A stretch of DNA of 64,000 bases from Mycolicibacterium iranicum (GTDB lineage Bacteria > Actinomycetota > Actinomycetes > Mycobacteriales > Mycobacteriaceae). Location of the stretch: assembly GCF_001650495.1 (NCBI RefSeq), contig NZ_LWCS01000002.1:124001-188000 (forward strand), in the 5' to 3' direction. Within the stretch, counting starts at the first letter, position 1. Every line of letters begins with the position of its first letter. A program made the translations under genes and the position numbers. The notes under the pieces are model-generated. The model saw nothing but the letters and a program-made list of their open reading frames with translations. It made no database searches and was not told the origin of the DNA. This document shows positions 27,857-36,086 of the stretch, piece by piece.

Positions 27857-28693
27857 CTACCCCGGTTTGGGTGGCGGAGCGGTACCGAAGATCGGCCAGC
27901 AGATCTCTGTGGCGGTGAAGGTGGCGGTCGGATCTGAGTCTGTGCCGACGATGTAGTGCTCGCGGATCGGTCCCTGGTCGCTGATCAAACGCTCGTTGAC
28001 GTATGTCCCCAGCGCCGCATAACTCCGATCGATGCCGTCGTGCCCCCCGGGGTGGGTCAGAACCGCGTACTCGGCCGCGGGTAGGACCTCGGCACGGACG
28101 CCCTCTGGTGGTTTTGCGGAAGGTGGCGCCGCGACGAAAAGCGTTGCTGCTCCGTGTTCTTCGAGAAATAGTGTCCGATCGTAGATGCCACCGGGTGCGA
28201 AGGCGGAACGTCCGATCACCGCGGTTGTGACTGCGTCACGCAACTTCCTCAGCGTCGTCGCGAACCAGTCGTCAATGTCGGCCACCTCGATGGTGGAGCC
28301 GATGGACCACACGGCGAGCGCCGGTTCACTGCGCAACTCCACATGGGCGGGCACGTGCACAGGAGCAAGCAGCTCGCGCAGTGCGCCCACCGTCTCGCGT
28401 GTTTGTTGCAGCTGCGCCTCCATCTGCTCGAGATGAGTCGTGATGATCTCGGTGCGGGCTCCGGCGTCCTCTGTGCTCAGCAGCGCTTTGATGTCCGGGA
28501 TCGACATGTCCAGAGATCGGAATCGGCGGATGATGTGGGCATGATCGACCTGGCTGGTGTCGTAGAAGCGGTAGCCGGTGTGAGGGTCGATGTGGGCCGG
28601 CTCCAGAATGCCGAGGTCGTGATAGTGCCGTAGCGCCTTTCTGCTCAGGCTGGTCATCACGGCGAAGTCACCGATCGAGACCTGCGCTCCCAT
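27857..28693 (-). CDS. MerR-family regulator with GyrI-like effector domain (BltR/TipAL type)
   Basis: 278 residues. N-terminal MerR winged helix: VSIGDFAVMTSLSRKALRHYHDLGILEPAHIDPHTGYRFYD, a dimer helix about residues 80-110, then a GyrI/SOUL-like ligand-binding domain (VELRSEPALAVWSIGSTIEV; EYAVLTHPGGHDGIDRSYAALGTYVNE). Such regulators bind amphipathic drugs and activate efflux genes. It lies upstream of the MFS gene and is divergent from an NTF2-like/SDR operon; two MerR-type operators sit in between. Confidence 0.9.
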   Translation of the reverse strand: MGAQVSIGDFAVMTSLSRKALRHYHDLGILEPAHIDPHTGYRFYDTSQVDHAHIIRRFRSLDMSIPDIKALLSTEDAGARTEIITTHLEQMEAQLQQTRETVGALRELLAPVHVPAHVELRSEPALAVWSIGSTIEVADIDDWFATTLRKLRDAVTTAVIGRSAFAPGGIYDRTLFLEEHGAATLFVAAPPSAKPPEGVRAEVLPAAEYAVLTHPGGHDGIDRSYAALGTYVNERLISDQGPIREHYIVGTDSDPTATFTATEICWPIFGTAPPPKPG

Positions 28694-28740
28694 GACATCC
28701 TCCTCTAGCTGCTCGCCACGTCATTGGTGGCGCCATCGTG

Positions 28741-28765
28741 CAGTCTCCCCCAGGGGCAAAGTCAA
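28741..28765 (-). promoter_or_regulatory. MerR-type operator/promoter for the MerR-MFS genes
   Basis: Minus strand: TTGACT (28765-28760), then a dyad GCCCCTGGGGGA in the spacer and CACGAT about 19 bases after the -35. A palindrome between a -35 and -10 with a long spacer is the hallmark of MerR-regulated promoters. Confidence 0.6.
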
Positions 28766-28780
28766 CAGTGCGGTCCCGGC

Positions 28781-28811
28781 TTGACCTTCCCCTTGGGGAA
28801 AAGTCCACCGT
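28781..28811 (+). promoter_or_regulatory. MerR-type operator/promoter for the NTF2-like/SDR operon, possibly leaderless
   Basis: TTGACC at 28781-28786 is followed by the perfect dyad TTCCCCTTGGGGAA (28787-28800) and, 19 bases after the -35, CACCGT (28806-28811). Transcription would then begin close to the ATG at 28818, predicting a leaderless mRNA; no ribosome-binding site is visible. Confidence 0.6.
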
Positions 28812-28817
28812 GGAGTC

Positions 28818-29156
28818 ATGACCACAGAATGGGACGCACTCCCGGACACCATCAGAACATTTCTCTCCGCGCTCGACGCTCGGGAGAACGACCGCGCGCT
28901 CGCCACGTTCACCGCGGATGCCGTGGCGACCGACGAGGGCCGCGACTACGACGGCACGGACGCGATCGGGGCCTGGCTGGCCAACGCGGCCAGCGAGTAC
29001 ACCTACACCACCGAGTTCACCGGCGCGACCACGTCGCACACCACCGTGAACGTCACGCAACACCTGGAGGGGAATTTTCCCGGCGGCGTCGCCGACCTCA
29101 ACTACCGCTTCACGCTTGACGGCGGACTCATCAGCCGGTTGGTGATCGAGCCATGA
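28818..29156 (+). CDS. SnoaL/NTF2-like small protein
   Basis: 112 residues with the NTF2-like cone fold pattern: an N-terminal helix (LPDTIRTFLSALDARENDRALATFTADAVATDEGRDYDG), DAIGAWLANAASEYTYTTEFT, and final strands ADLNYRFTLDGGLISRLVIEP. It may bind or isomerise a small hydrophobic molecule. It overlaps the SDR by 4 nt, and the pair is divergent from the MerR gene. Confidence 0.82.
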   Translation: MTTEWDALPDTIRTFLSALDARENDRALATFTADAVATDEGRDYDGTDAIGAWLANAASEYTYTTEFTGATTSHTTVNVTQHLEGNFPGGVADLNYRFTLDGGLISRLVIEP

Positions 29157-29992
29157 CGCGCCGCTGGTTCATCACGGGGGGCACACCCGGCGGTTTCGGC
29201 ACGGCGTTCGCCGAGGCGGCGCTCGGGGCCGGAGACCGCGTGGTGCTCACCTCACGGCGGCCCAACGAACTGGCAACGTGGGCCGAAAAGTATGGCGACC
29301 GTGTTCTCGTCGTGCCGCTGGATGTCACCGATGCCGCACAGGTGCTGGAGGCCGTGCGAACCGCCGAGGAACACTTCGGCGGTATCGATGTTCTGGTCAA
29401 CAACGCAGGACGTGGCTGGTACGGATCGATCGAGGGGATGGACGAGTCCTCGCTGCGGGCGATGTTCGAGCTGAACTTTTTCGCGGTGCTCTCTGTGACG
29501 CGCGCGGTGCTCCCTGGGATGCGCGCCCGCGGTAGCGGGTGGATCGTCAACGTGTCCTCGGTGGCCGGGCTCGTGTCAGCGGTTGGCTTCGGCTACTACA
29601 GCGCGACGAAATTCGCCATCGAAGCAGTCACCGATGCGCTGCGCGACGAGGTTGCCGGGCAGGGCATCTCCGTACTGGCGGTTGAGCCGGGGGCATTCCG
29701 GACGAATGCCTACGCCGGCTTCGCGAACGAGGCTGTCGGGGAGCCGATTCCGGAGTACCGCGAGATGCTGGAGCAGGTCCGCGCCACCTTCGTCGAGATG
29801 GACGGCGCACAGCCCGGCGATCCGCACCGCGGTGCGCGCGCGGTGCTCGAAGCGATGGCTCAGGAGCCGCCGCCCCATCGCTTGGTCTTGGGCAATGGTG
29901 GCTACGACGCTGTCGTCGATGCGTTGGAGCACACCCTCGCCGACATCCGGAAGAACGAAAAGCTCTCCCGCAGTGCGGACTTCCCCAGGTGA
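29153..29992 (+). CDS. Short-chain dehydrogenase/reductase
   Basis: 279 residues, classical SDR. The cofactor loop reads FITGGTPGGFGTAFAEAAL (TGGxxGGFG in place of the usual TGxxxGIG), NNAGRGWYGSIEG, the catalytic Ser in NVSSVAG and YYSATKFA (YxxxK), and VEPGAFRTN. Substrate unknown. ATGA overlap with the NTF2-like gene implies a two-step or partner function under MerR control. Confidence 0.9.
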   Translation: MTRRWFITGGTPGGFGTAFAEAALGAGDRVVLTSRRPNELATWAEKYGDRVLVVPLDVTDAAQVLEAVRTAEEHFGGIDVLVNNAGRGWYGSIEGMDESSLRAMFELNFFAVLSVTRAVLPGMRARGSGWIVNVSSVAGLVSAVGFGYYSATKFAIEAVTDALRDEVAGQGISVLAVEPGAFRTNAYAGFANEAVGEPIPEYREMLEQVRATFVEMDGAQPGDPHRGARAVLEAMAQEPPPHRLVLGNGGYDAVVDALEHTLADIRKNEKLSRSADFPR

Positions 29993-30093
29993 CTAGCCGG
30001 AAGAGGTGACGAGGAACGCCTTCATGACCGGGGGCTTTTCATGTCGGGTCGCCGCCGCGGGCAGGATCAAACCCGCGGTTCGCGAAATCGTGT

Positions 30094-30699
30094 TCACAAC
30101 GGGCCTTCCGGCGGCGTGCGGGCCGCCTGGTCAAGGAGTGCGGTCGCGTTACGGATTCCAGCAGCCAGGATGTCGTCCGACAGCGCCGGATCGGAGACCG
30201 CCCGCGCGAGCTGCATGCTGGCCACCAGAATGGTGAACAGACCCAGCGCGGTGCTGCGAGCGACCTCCGGTGGGCTGGGCGACAGGTGCGCGGCGATGAC
30301 GCCGACGATCGCCTCCATACCCTGCGTGTAGGCCGTGCGTACGGCCTCGCTGCATCGCCCGATCTCGTCGAGCAGTGCAGCGTTCGGACAGCCGGCGCCG
30401 GGATTGTCGCGGTGCTGCGCGGAGAGGTATTCGCGCAGGAAATCGTCCAGGGCGGCACGACCGGGTGGTAGCGCTGTCAACACCGCCTGCTGTCCACGCA
30501 ACTGGTCGGCCACGACGTTTGCCACGAGGTCGTCCTTGGATGTGAAGTGGGCGTAGAACGCGCCGTTGGTCAGCCCCGCGTCGGACATCAATGTCGCGAC
30601 CCCGGAGCCGTCGATGCCATCGGTCTTGAGTCGTCCGCCGGCCGCGGCGATGATCCTGCGCCGCGTCTCGGCCTTGCGGTCGCTCGCGAGTCGTGCCAT
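30094..30699 (-). CDS. TetR-family repressor
   Basis: 201 residues. HTH region RRRIIAAAGGRLKTDGIDGSGVATLMSDAGLTNGAFYAHFTSKDDL, then a TetR ligand domain (C-terminal type with GCPNAALLDEIGR, similar to TetR_C_16-like groups). ATG 30699 is chosen; the in-frame extension to 30735 is not HTH-like. It is divergent from the old-yellow-enzyme operon, with a perfect 34-bp palindrome between the two genes. Confidence 0.9.
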   Translation of the reverse strand: MARLASDRKAETRRRIIAAAGGRLKTDGIDGSGVATLMSDAGLTNGAFYAHFTSKDDLVANVVADQLRGQQAVLTALPPGRAALDDFLREYLSAQHRDNPGAGCPNAALLDEIGRCSEAVRTAYTQGMEAIVGVIAAHLSPSPPEVARSTALGLFTILVASMQLARAVSDPALSDDILAAGIRNATALLDQAARTPPEGPL

Positions 30700-30747
30700 C
30701 AGGTCGCCTTCCTGTCGCGCATGCCTGCTTGCCAAAGTCTACCGCAG

Positions 30748-30781
30748 GGTATTACGGTCATAATATTATGACCGTAATACC
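30748..30781. promoter_or_regulatory. Perfect 34-bp palindromic TetR operator
   Basis: A perfectly symmetric sequence of 34 bp; the left arm is GGTATTACGGTCATAAT and the right arm its exact reverse complement. It is AT-rich in a GC-rich region, lies 49 bp from the TetR start and 19 bp from the flavin oxidoreductase start, and contains TATAAT-like hexamers on both strands. It is the probable binding site controlling both divergent transcripts. Confidence 0.8.
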
Positions 30782-30799
30782 GCATGAGAGGCGACCTCG

Positions 30800-32047
30800 A
30801 TGACCCGTACCCGGGACCCCCTACCGCTGCCCTGTGGACTGGTACTGCCCAACCGACTGATGAAAGCAGCGATGAGCGAAGCTCTCGCCACTTCGGCGCA
30901 CGCGCCCGATCACCGCCTCGAGCGGCTCTATCGGAAATGGAGCGAGGGCGGATATGGCCTGCTGGTCACCGGCAACGTGATGGTGGACCGCTCACAATTG
31001 GGCGAACCCGGCAACGTCGTGATCGAGGACGACCGCGACCTGGATGCGCTGACCCGATGGGCGAAGTCGGCCCACGACGCCGGCGTGCCGATCTTCGTCC
31101 AACTCAATCACCCGGGTCGCCAGTCCAATCCGCTCGCCTTGGGACACACCCCGGTCGCCCCTAGCGCGGTGCCGATGAGCCTGCCCGGCTCCCCGACCCC
31201 GCGCGCGCTCACCCCGGCCGAGGTCGAGGACATCATCGACCGGTTTGTCAGGGCCGCGGTCGTCTGCGAGACAGCGGGATTCGACGGTGTCCAGATCCAC
31301 GCCGCGCATGGCTATCTCGTCACCCAGTTTCTGTCGCCGCTGACCAACCTGCGCGACGACGAGTGGGGTGGGGACTCGCAGCGGCGCATGCGATTCCTCC
31401 TCGAGATCGTTCGCCGAATCCGAGCGCACGTATCACCCGCGTTCGCCGTAAGTGTGAAGCTGAATTCGGCAGACTTCCAGCGTGGCGGTTTCAGCGAGGA
31501 GGAATCGCGCGAGGTGGTGGCCGCGTTGGCCGATGAGGCCGTGGATCTCATCGAGATCAGCGGCGGCAACTACGAATCGCCGGCGATGGCGGGTTCGGCA
31601 GCGGCCGGCACCCGCGCCCGGGAGGCCTACTTCCTGGACTATGCGCGCACTGTGCGGCGGTTCGCCGGTGACGTCCCTCTGGCGGTCACCGGCGGGTTCA
31701 GGTCTCGCGAGGGCATCGCGGCCGCGCTGGCCGACGACGACTGCGATGTCGTAGGGCTGGCCCGCCCGACGGTCACGACCACCGACGCCGCGCACGCCCT
31801 TCTCACCGAACGCGTCGACGTCCTCGACACGGTCGAGCTTCGCTACGGAATGCGCCGCCTGCTCGGACGATTCGTCGATGTCAAAGCTCTCGACGGGATA
31901 CTGAACATCAGCTGGAACACCGATCAGCTGCACCGACTCGGTGCCGGTCGGCAACCCAACCTGGACCGGGGTCGGATGGCGACCACCCTGGCGATGCTGC
32001 GCCGCAACGGTGCCGGGACGCTGAGGCCCAAACGAGGGATCCGATGA
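30800..32047 (+). CDS. Old yellow enzyme family NADH:flavin oxidoreductase
   Basis: 415 residues, FMN TIM barrel. LPNRLMKAAMSE at the N-terminus, VQLNHPGRQSN, the substrate-binding motif QIHAAHGYLVTQFLSP, TNLRDDEWGGDSQRRMRFLLEIV and the C-terminal phosphate-binding AVTGGFRSREGIAAAL with DVVGLARP. It reduces activated C=C bonds (enals, enones) or similar. It is the first gene of a four-gene operon (SDR and two hydrolases) opposite TetR. Confidence 0.92.
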   Translation: MTRTRDPLPLPCGLVLPNRLMKAAMSEALATSAHAPDHRLERLYRKWSEGGYGLLVTGNVMVDRSQLGEPGNVVIEDDRDLDALTRWAKSAHDAGVPIFVQLNHPGRQSNPLALGHTPVAPSAVPMSLPGSPTPRALTPAEVEDIIDRFVRAAVVCETAGFDGVQIHAAHGYLVTQFLSPLTNLRDDEWGGDSQRRMRFLLEIVRRIRAHVSPAFAVSVKLNSADFQRGGFSEEESREVVAALADEAVDLIEISGGNYESPAMAGSAAAGTRAREAYFLDYARTVRRFAGDVPLAVTGGFRSREGIAAALADDDCDVVGLARPTVTTTDAAHALLTERVDVLDTVELRYGMRRLLGRFVDVKALDGILNISWNTDQLHRLGAGRQPNLDRGRMATTLAMLRRNGAGTLRPKRGIR

Positions 32048-32910
32048 GCCGCCCGTGCTTCGACATGCGCGGCGCGGTGGTCGCCATCACCGGCGGTACC
32101 GGTGGGCTGGGCAACGCCACCGCCCGCGAACTACTCTCCCGGGGAGCGAAAGTCGCCGTTCTCGACGTGCATCCTGACACCGCCCGGATAGCCGCGCAGA
32201 TGTCACCGGAATCCGCGATCGGCGTCGTCGCCGATGTTCGCGACCGCGCCAGCCTCGACCGCGCCGTCACCGAGATCGTCGAGCGCTTCGGCGCAATCGA
32301 CGTCGCGATCGCCAACGCCGGCATCCTGGGCCGCACCGCCACGTTGCGGACGACGCCGATCGAAGCGATCCAATCGGTGTTCGCGGTCAACGTCACCGGC
32401 GTGGTCAACACCGTCCACGCCTGCATGGGCCAGATCCTTGGCACCCGCGGGCAATTCGTCCTCATCAGTTCGGTGTTCGCCTTTATCAACGGCATGGGCG
32501 CAATCCCCTACGCGATGAGCAAATCCGCCGTCGAACAACTCGGACGCGGCCTGCAGGTCGAACTCGCCCCCCACAACGTGTCGACGACGATCGCCTACTT
32601 CTCACTCATCGACACCGACATGGTCAAACACGGCGTCGACGACGACCCACTCGCCGACGATCTGCGCTCCGCGATTCCGAAACCCCTCCTCAAACGCATC
32701 ACCCCCGCCGCCGCTGCAGCCGCTCTCGCCGACGGCATCACCATCCGGGCGCCGCACGTCACCACCCCCACCCGCTGGAGACCGGTCTCCGCACTGCGCG
32801 GAGCCCTCGCCCCCGCGCTGGACCCGCGACTGGCGCGCAATCCGCGGCTGCAGGCGGCCCTGACCGCCCTCGACGCTCGAATCGACACCGCAGTGAAAGG
32901 CACCCCATGA
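32044..32910 (+). CDS. Short-chain dehydrogenase/reductase
   Basis: 288 residues. AITGGTGGLGNATARELLSRGAKVAVLDVHPD, NAGILGRTATL, the catalytic Ser in LISSVFAF and YAMSKSAVEQLG (YxxxK), then STTIAYFSLIDTDMV. The C-terminal 60 residues (RWRPVSALRGALAPALDPRLARNPRL) resemble those of mycobacterial SDRs linked with lipid or steroid metabolism. ATGA overlaps with both neighbours. Confidence 0.9.
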   Translation: MSRPCFDMRGAVVAITGGTGGLGNATARELLSRGAKVAVLDVHPDTARIAAQMSPESAIGVVADVRDRASLDRAVTEIVERFGAIDVAIANAGILGRTATLRTTPIEAIQSVFAVNVTGVVNTVHACMGQILGTRGQFVLISSVFAFINGMGAIPYAMSKSAVEQLGRGLQVELAPHNVSTTIAYFSLIDTDMVKHGVDDDPLADDLRSAIPKPLLKRITPAAAAAALADGITIRAPHVTTPTRWRPVSALRGALAPALDPRLARNPRLQAALTALDARIDTAVKGTP

Positions 32911-33740
32911 CCACCTGGAAAGACACCCCCACCTGCTTCGTCGACGTCGACGGCGTGCCGTTCGCCTACCGCGAGCTCGGCACCGGCACAGGAACTCCCG
33001 TGGTGTTCCTCCACCACCTCACCGCGGTGCTCGACGACTGGGATCCCCGCATCGTCGACGGGATCGCAGCTCACCACCACGTCATCACTTTCGACAACCG
33101 CGGTGTCGGCGCCACCGCCGGAACCGTGCCCACCACCGTCGAACAAATGGGCACCGACGCGATCGCGTTCATCCGCGGGCTGGGACTCGAGAAGGTCGAC
33201 CTGTTCGGCTTCTCCCTCGGTGGCGGAGTGGCCCAGATGGTAGCTCTGCAAGCCCCCGAGTTGGTGCGTCGAATGATCCTGGCAGGCACCGGACCCCGCG
33301 GCGGTGGCGGTATCGACAAAATGGCCACCATCGTCGGAGCCGCGTACCTGAAGGCGCTGCTCACCTGGAGCGACCCTCGCAACTTCCTCTTCTTTCCCCG
33401 CACCCCGCAAGGCAAGGCCGCCGCCGGCGACTACCTACGCCGCCTGCGGGAACGACAGACCGACCTCGACAAGAAGATCAGCCTGCGTGCCGGCGTCAAC
33501 CAGATCAGAGCCATCCGACACGCCGGGCAATGCAAACCCGATGACCTCTCGGTCATCACCCAGCCCGTCTTGGTCGCCAACGGGGACCACGACCTCATGG
33601 TCGCCAGCGAGCACTCCGCCGACATGGCCAAACGACTACCCAACGCCCAGCTGAAGATCTACCCCGACTCAGGCCACGGCGGAGTCTTCCAGTATCACCG
33701 CGAATTCATCCCCACTGCACTGCAATTCCTCGCCAACTAA
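32907..33740 (+). CDS. Alpha/beta hydrolase (paralogue 1)
   Basis: 277 residues. Oxyanion region VVFLHHLTAVLDDWDPRIVD, NRGVGATAG, nucleophile elbow GFSLGG (Ser near residue 97), acid-loop region LVANGDHDLMV and catalytic His in YPDSGHGGVFQYH. It starts with an ATGA overlap on the SDR gene. It is clearly paralogous to the next gene throughout its length. Confidence 0.9.
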   Translation: MTTWKDTPTCFVDVDGVPFAYRELGTGTGTPVVFLHHLTAVLDDWDPRIVDGIAAHHHVITFDNRGVGATAGTVPTTVEQMGTDAIAFIRGLGLEKVDLFGFSLGGGVAQMVALQAPELVRRMILAGTGPRGGGGIDKMATIVGAAYLKALLTWSDPRNFLFFPRTPQGKAAAGDYLRRLRERQTDLDKKISLRAGVNQIRAIRHAGQCKPDDLSVITQPVLVANGDHDLMVASEHSADMAKRLPNAQLKIYPDSGHGGVFQYHREFIPTALQFLAN

Positions 33741-33768
33741 TCCCACTGCACCCACCAGGAGCCAGACG

Positions 33769-34638
33769 ATGAACACCAATCAGAGCCGACCCCGGGAAAT
33801 CGTCACCGCCTACCGCGACGCTCCGCAGCGCACCCTCACGGCAGGCGGGGTGACCTTCGCGTACCGCGAACTCGGCCCCACCGGAGGCATTCCGGTCATC
33901 TTCTTCGTCCACCTCGCCGCGACCCTCGACAACTGGGACCCCCGCATCATCGACCCGATCGCTGCGAACCATCACGTCATCGCGTTCGACAACCGCGGCG
34001 TCGGAGCCTCCACGGGCACAGTCCCCGACACCGTCGAAGCGATGGCCGACGACGCCTACACCTTCATCACCGCACTCGGACACCGGACCGTCGACATCCT
34101 GTCCTTCTCCCTGGGCGGGATGGTCGCTCAAGCGCTGGTGATCAAACATCCCGAAATGGTCCGCAGGTTGATCCTCACGGGAACCGGCCCGGCAGGCGGC
34201 AAGGACATCGACAAGGTTGCTGGCACAACCTATTACGACATGCTGCGAGCGACCGTCACCCGCAGCGACCCCAAGGAGTTCCTGTTCTTCAACCGCGACC
34301 CCATCGGCAAGAACGCGGGCCGCGCCTTCGTCGAGCGCCTTAAAGAACGAACCGACGACCGCGACGCGAAGATCTCGATCAAGGCCTTCCAAACCCAGCT
34401 CAAAGCCATCAAACGATGGGGCCGATCCACACCGGCAGACCTCTCCAGAGTCACCCAACCCACACTGATCGCCAACGGCGACAACGACCGTATGGTCCCC
34501 AGCGTCCTCTCCGAGGACATGCATCGACGGATCGCGGGATCGGAGTTGATCATCTACCCGAACTCCGGACACGGCGGAATATTCCAATATCACGATCAAT
34601 TCACCCAAGCCGCCCTTCGATTTCTGGATGCGGAGTAA
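33769..34638 (+). CDS. Alpha/beta hydrolase (paralogue 2)
   Basis: 289 residues with the same architecture as its neighbour: FFVHLAATLDNWDPRIID, NRGVGASTG, SFSLGGMVAQ (nucleophile Ser), LIANGDNDRMV and YPNSGHGGIFQYH. A CAGGAGC ribosome-binding site precedes the ATG. The two copies keep the same catalytic set but differ in the mid-helical lid region, so the substrates may differ. Confidence 0.9.
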   Translation: MNTNQSRPREIVTAYRDAPQRTLTAGGVTFAYRELGPTGGIPVIFFVHLAATLDNWDPRIIDPIAANHHVIAFDNRGVGASTGTVPDTVEAMADDAYTFITALGHRTVDILSFSLGGMVAQALVIKHPEMVRRLILTGTGPAGGKDIDKVAGTTYYDMLRATVTRSDPKEFLFFNRDPIGKNAGRAFVERLKERTDDRDAKISIKAFQTQLKAIKRWGRSTPADLSRVTQPTLIANGDNDRMVPSVLSEDMHRRIAGSELIIYPNSGHGGIFQYHDQFTQAALRFLDAE

Positions 34639-34641
34639 CTC

Positions 34642-34945
34642 ATGGCGAGCTCTCACAACAGCCGGCGAAATCTGCAGCGCACGTCGGCCGTCCTCACCGT
34701 CATAGCCGCGGTCAGCGCAGTCGGTGAGATCGCGCGCGGTCCGTAGGGCGTTCCCGGTGGCTCGCCCGAGGTGGTACCGACGGTGGACAGCTCCCTGCGA
34801 TACGCCAATGTGTTCAAACTGGCGGCGGCCTGGCTCATGCTGTCCCAACTCGATCGCGTCAAACGGTCTCGAACTGTGACTTTCGTGGTTGCAACCATCC
34901 TCGCCGGTGGTCTTGCCCGGCTGGTGTCGTGGCGCCGGCCGAGGC
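34642..34945 (+). pseudogene. Decayed DUF4345-like membrane protein gene (in-frame stop, truncated)
   Basis: The frame from ATG 34642 encodes LQRTSAVLTVIAAVSAVGEIARGP, then a TAG at 34744-34746. The same frame continues with GVPGGSPEVVPTVDSSLRY, FKLAAAWLMLSQL and FVVATILAGGLARLVSWRR, which together look like DUF4345 with the conserved ending GRLxSW. After about 34945 the frame loses similarity and meets a piece of an SDR gene in another frame. This suggests a stop mutation plus a deletion junction. Confidence 0.6.
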
Positions 34946-35062
34946 ATCGGCTTGGCGATCGCCGCCCACATGAGCGGCAAAGGCTGGGATGTCTACGGGA
35001 CCGCCAGCTCCGATGCCGCCCTGCCCCGTCTCGACGCAATGCCCAAGGTGCACGGGCAATGG
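34935..35062 (+). pseudogene. SDR N-terminal fragment
   Basis: In the +2 frame relative to the preceding remnant, GRGIGLAIAAHMSGKGWDVYGTAS is the start of a Rossmann SDR without its first strand. The following 20 residues are not convincing and no catalytic YxxxK follows before the convergent gene. It is a leftover of a rearrangement. Confidence 0.5.
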
Positions 35063-35064
35063 AT

Positions 35065-35970
35065 CTACGTCCAGGCCCGCTGGTGCCACCGCCAGGCACT
35101 GTCGTGGAGAAACTCCGTGAGGTTTGTGGGCGGGCGACCCAGCAGTGACGACACGTCACCGGTGAGGGGCTGATTACGGCCGAAGCGGGTCAGTGTGTAG
35201 ACAGCTGCCATGAAGCCGATACTGTCCCAGCCGACGCCGCGCCGACGTAGCCGTGTCGCGAACCTCGGCAGCGATGGCGCCGTGTAGTGGACCGGATAGC
35301 CCAGTGCAGCTGATAGCTCGTCGGCAACCTCAGACATCGTCAGGGCTTGCGGTCCGGTGAGGTGGTACACCGCATCTCGGTGCAGGTCTGGTTCACGTAG
35401 TGCGCGAAACGCGACCGCGGCGGCGTCGCGCGCATCGAGAAACGTTGTGGCCCCGCGCCCGGCGGGGATGAACAGTTCGCCGCGCTCGGCGATGTCGACG
35501 CCGTGGGTGGAAACACTTCGGTGCAGGTTCTGCATGAAGAAGCTGCACCGAAGAACCGTGGACGTCATCGCACTACGCCGCAGCGCCGACTCCACTGCGT
35601 GATGCGGAATGAACGGCATCTTGTCGGCTCCGAACACCGATACGTAGACGACGTGCCGGCATCCGGCTTGTTGTGCGGCGTCAATGAACGGGATGATCGC
35701 CGAGTGCGCCACCCGGTTACTGGGAAGCGGGAACAACAGGAACAGCGTCTCTACTCCGGCGAGCGTCCGCGCCCACGTCGATGTGTCGAAGAAATCCAGC
35801 GCAACGATCTCGGCCGGCCCGGTCGCCGAGTCAGTGAGACTCGCTCGAAGCGCCTCCGGATGACGGCTGGCCAACCGCCACGGCGTCGGCGCACGGTCAC
35901 GATCGAGCAGCTCGGTGAGTTCGGCGCCCACATTGCCACTCGGACCTGTCACCAACAGCACCACCCACAC
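35065..35970 (-). CDS. NmrA-family NAD(P)-binding protein
   Basis: 301 residues. LVTGPSGNVGAELTELL nucleotide motif, VETLFLLFPL, HVVYVSVFGADKMPFIPHH and TVLRCSFFMQNL match NmrA/NAD(P)H-binding proteins; the C-terminal half FATRLRRRGVGWDSIGFMAAVYTLTRFGRNQPLTGDV is the usual substrate lid. Several GTG codons lie near the start (35970, 35964, 35961), so the N-terminus may be slightly shorter. It is adjacent to the pseudogene region, with no operon partner. Confidence 0.82.
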   Translation of the reverse strand: MWVVLLVTGPSGNVGAELTELLDRDRAPTPWRLASRHPEALRASLTDSATGPAEIVALDFFDTSTWARTLAGVETLFLLFPLPSNRVAHSAIIPFIDAAQQAGCRHVVYVSVFGADKMPFIPHHAVESALRRSAMTSTVLRCSFFMQNLHRSVSTHGVDIAERGELFIPAGRGATTFLDARDAAAVAFRALREPDLHRDAVYHLTGPQALTMSEVADELSAALGYPVHYTAPSLPRFATRLRRRGVGWDSIGFMAAVYTLTRFGRNQPLTGDVSSLLGRPPTNLTEFLHDSAWRWHQRAWT

Positions 35971-36086
35971 TTACCACAAGGGCCCCAAGTCATCGTGTGG
36001 CATTGGAGTGCAGGAGGTTCGGACACCGGGGCATTCTCGGACAGTGCCGACCCCGAGGTGACGAGCCCGACGGAGCCGAGGTGTGA

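Noticed and set aside
26486..27937. Plus-strand frame of 483 codons opposite the MFS gene
   Set aside because: Composition is Arg/Gln/His-rich with no domain; the MFS frame on the minus strand is clearly coding.
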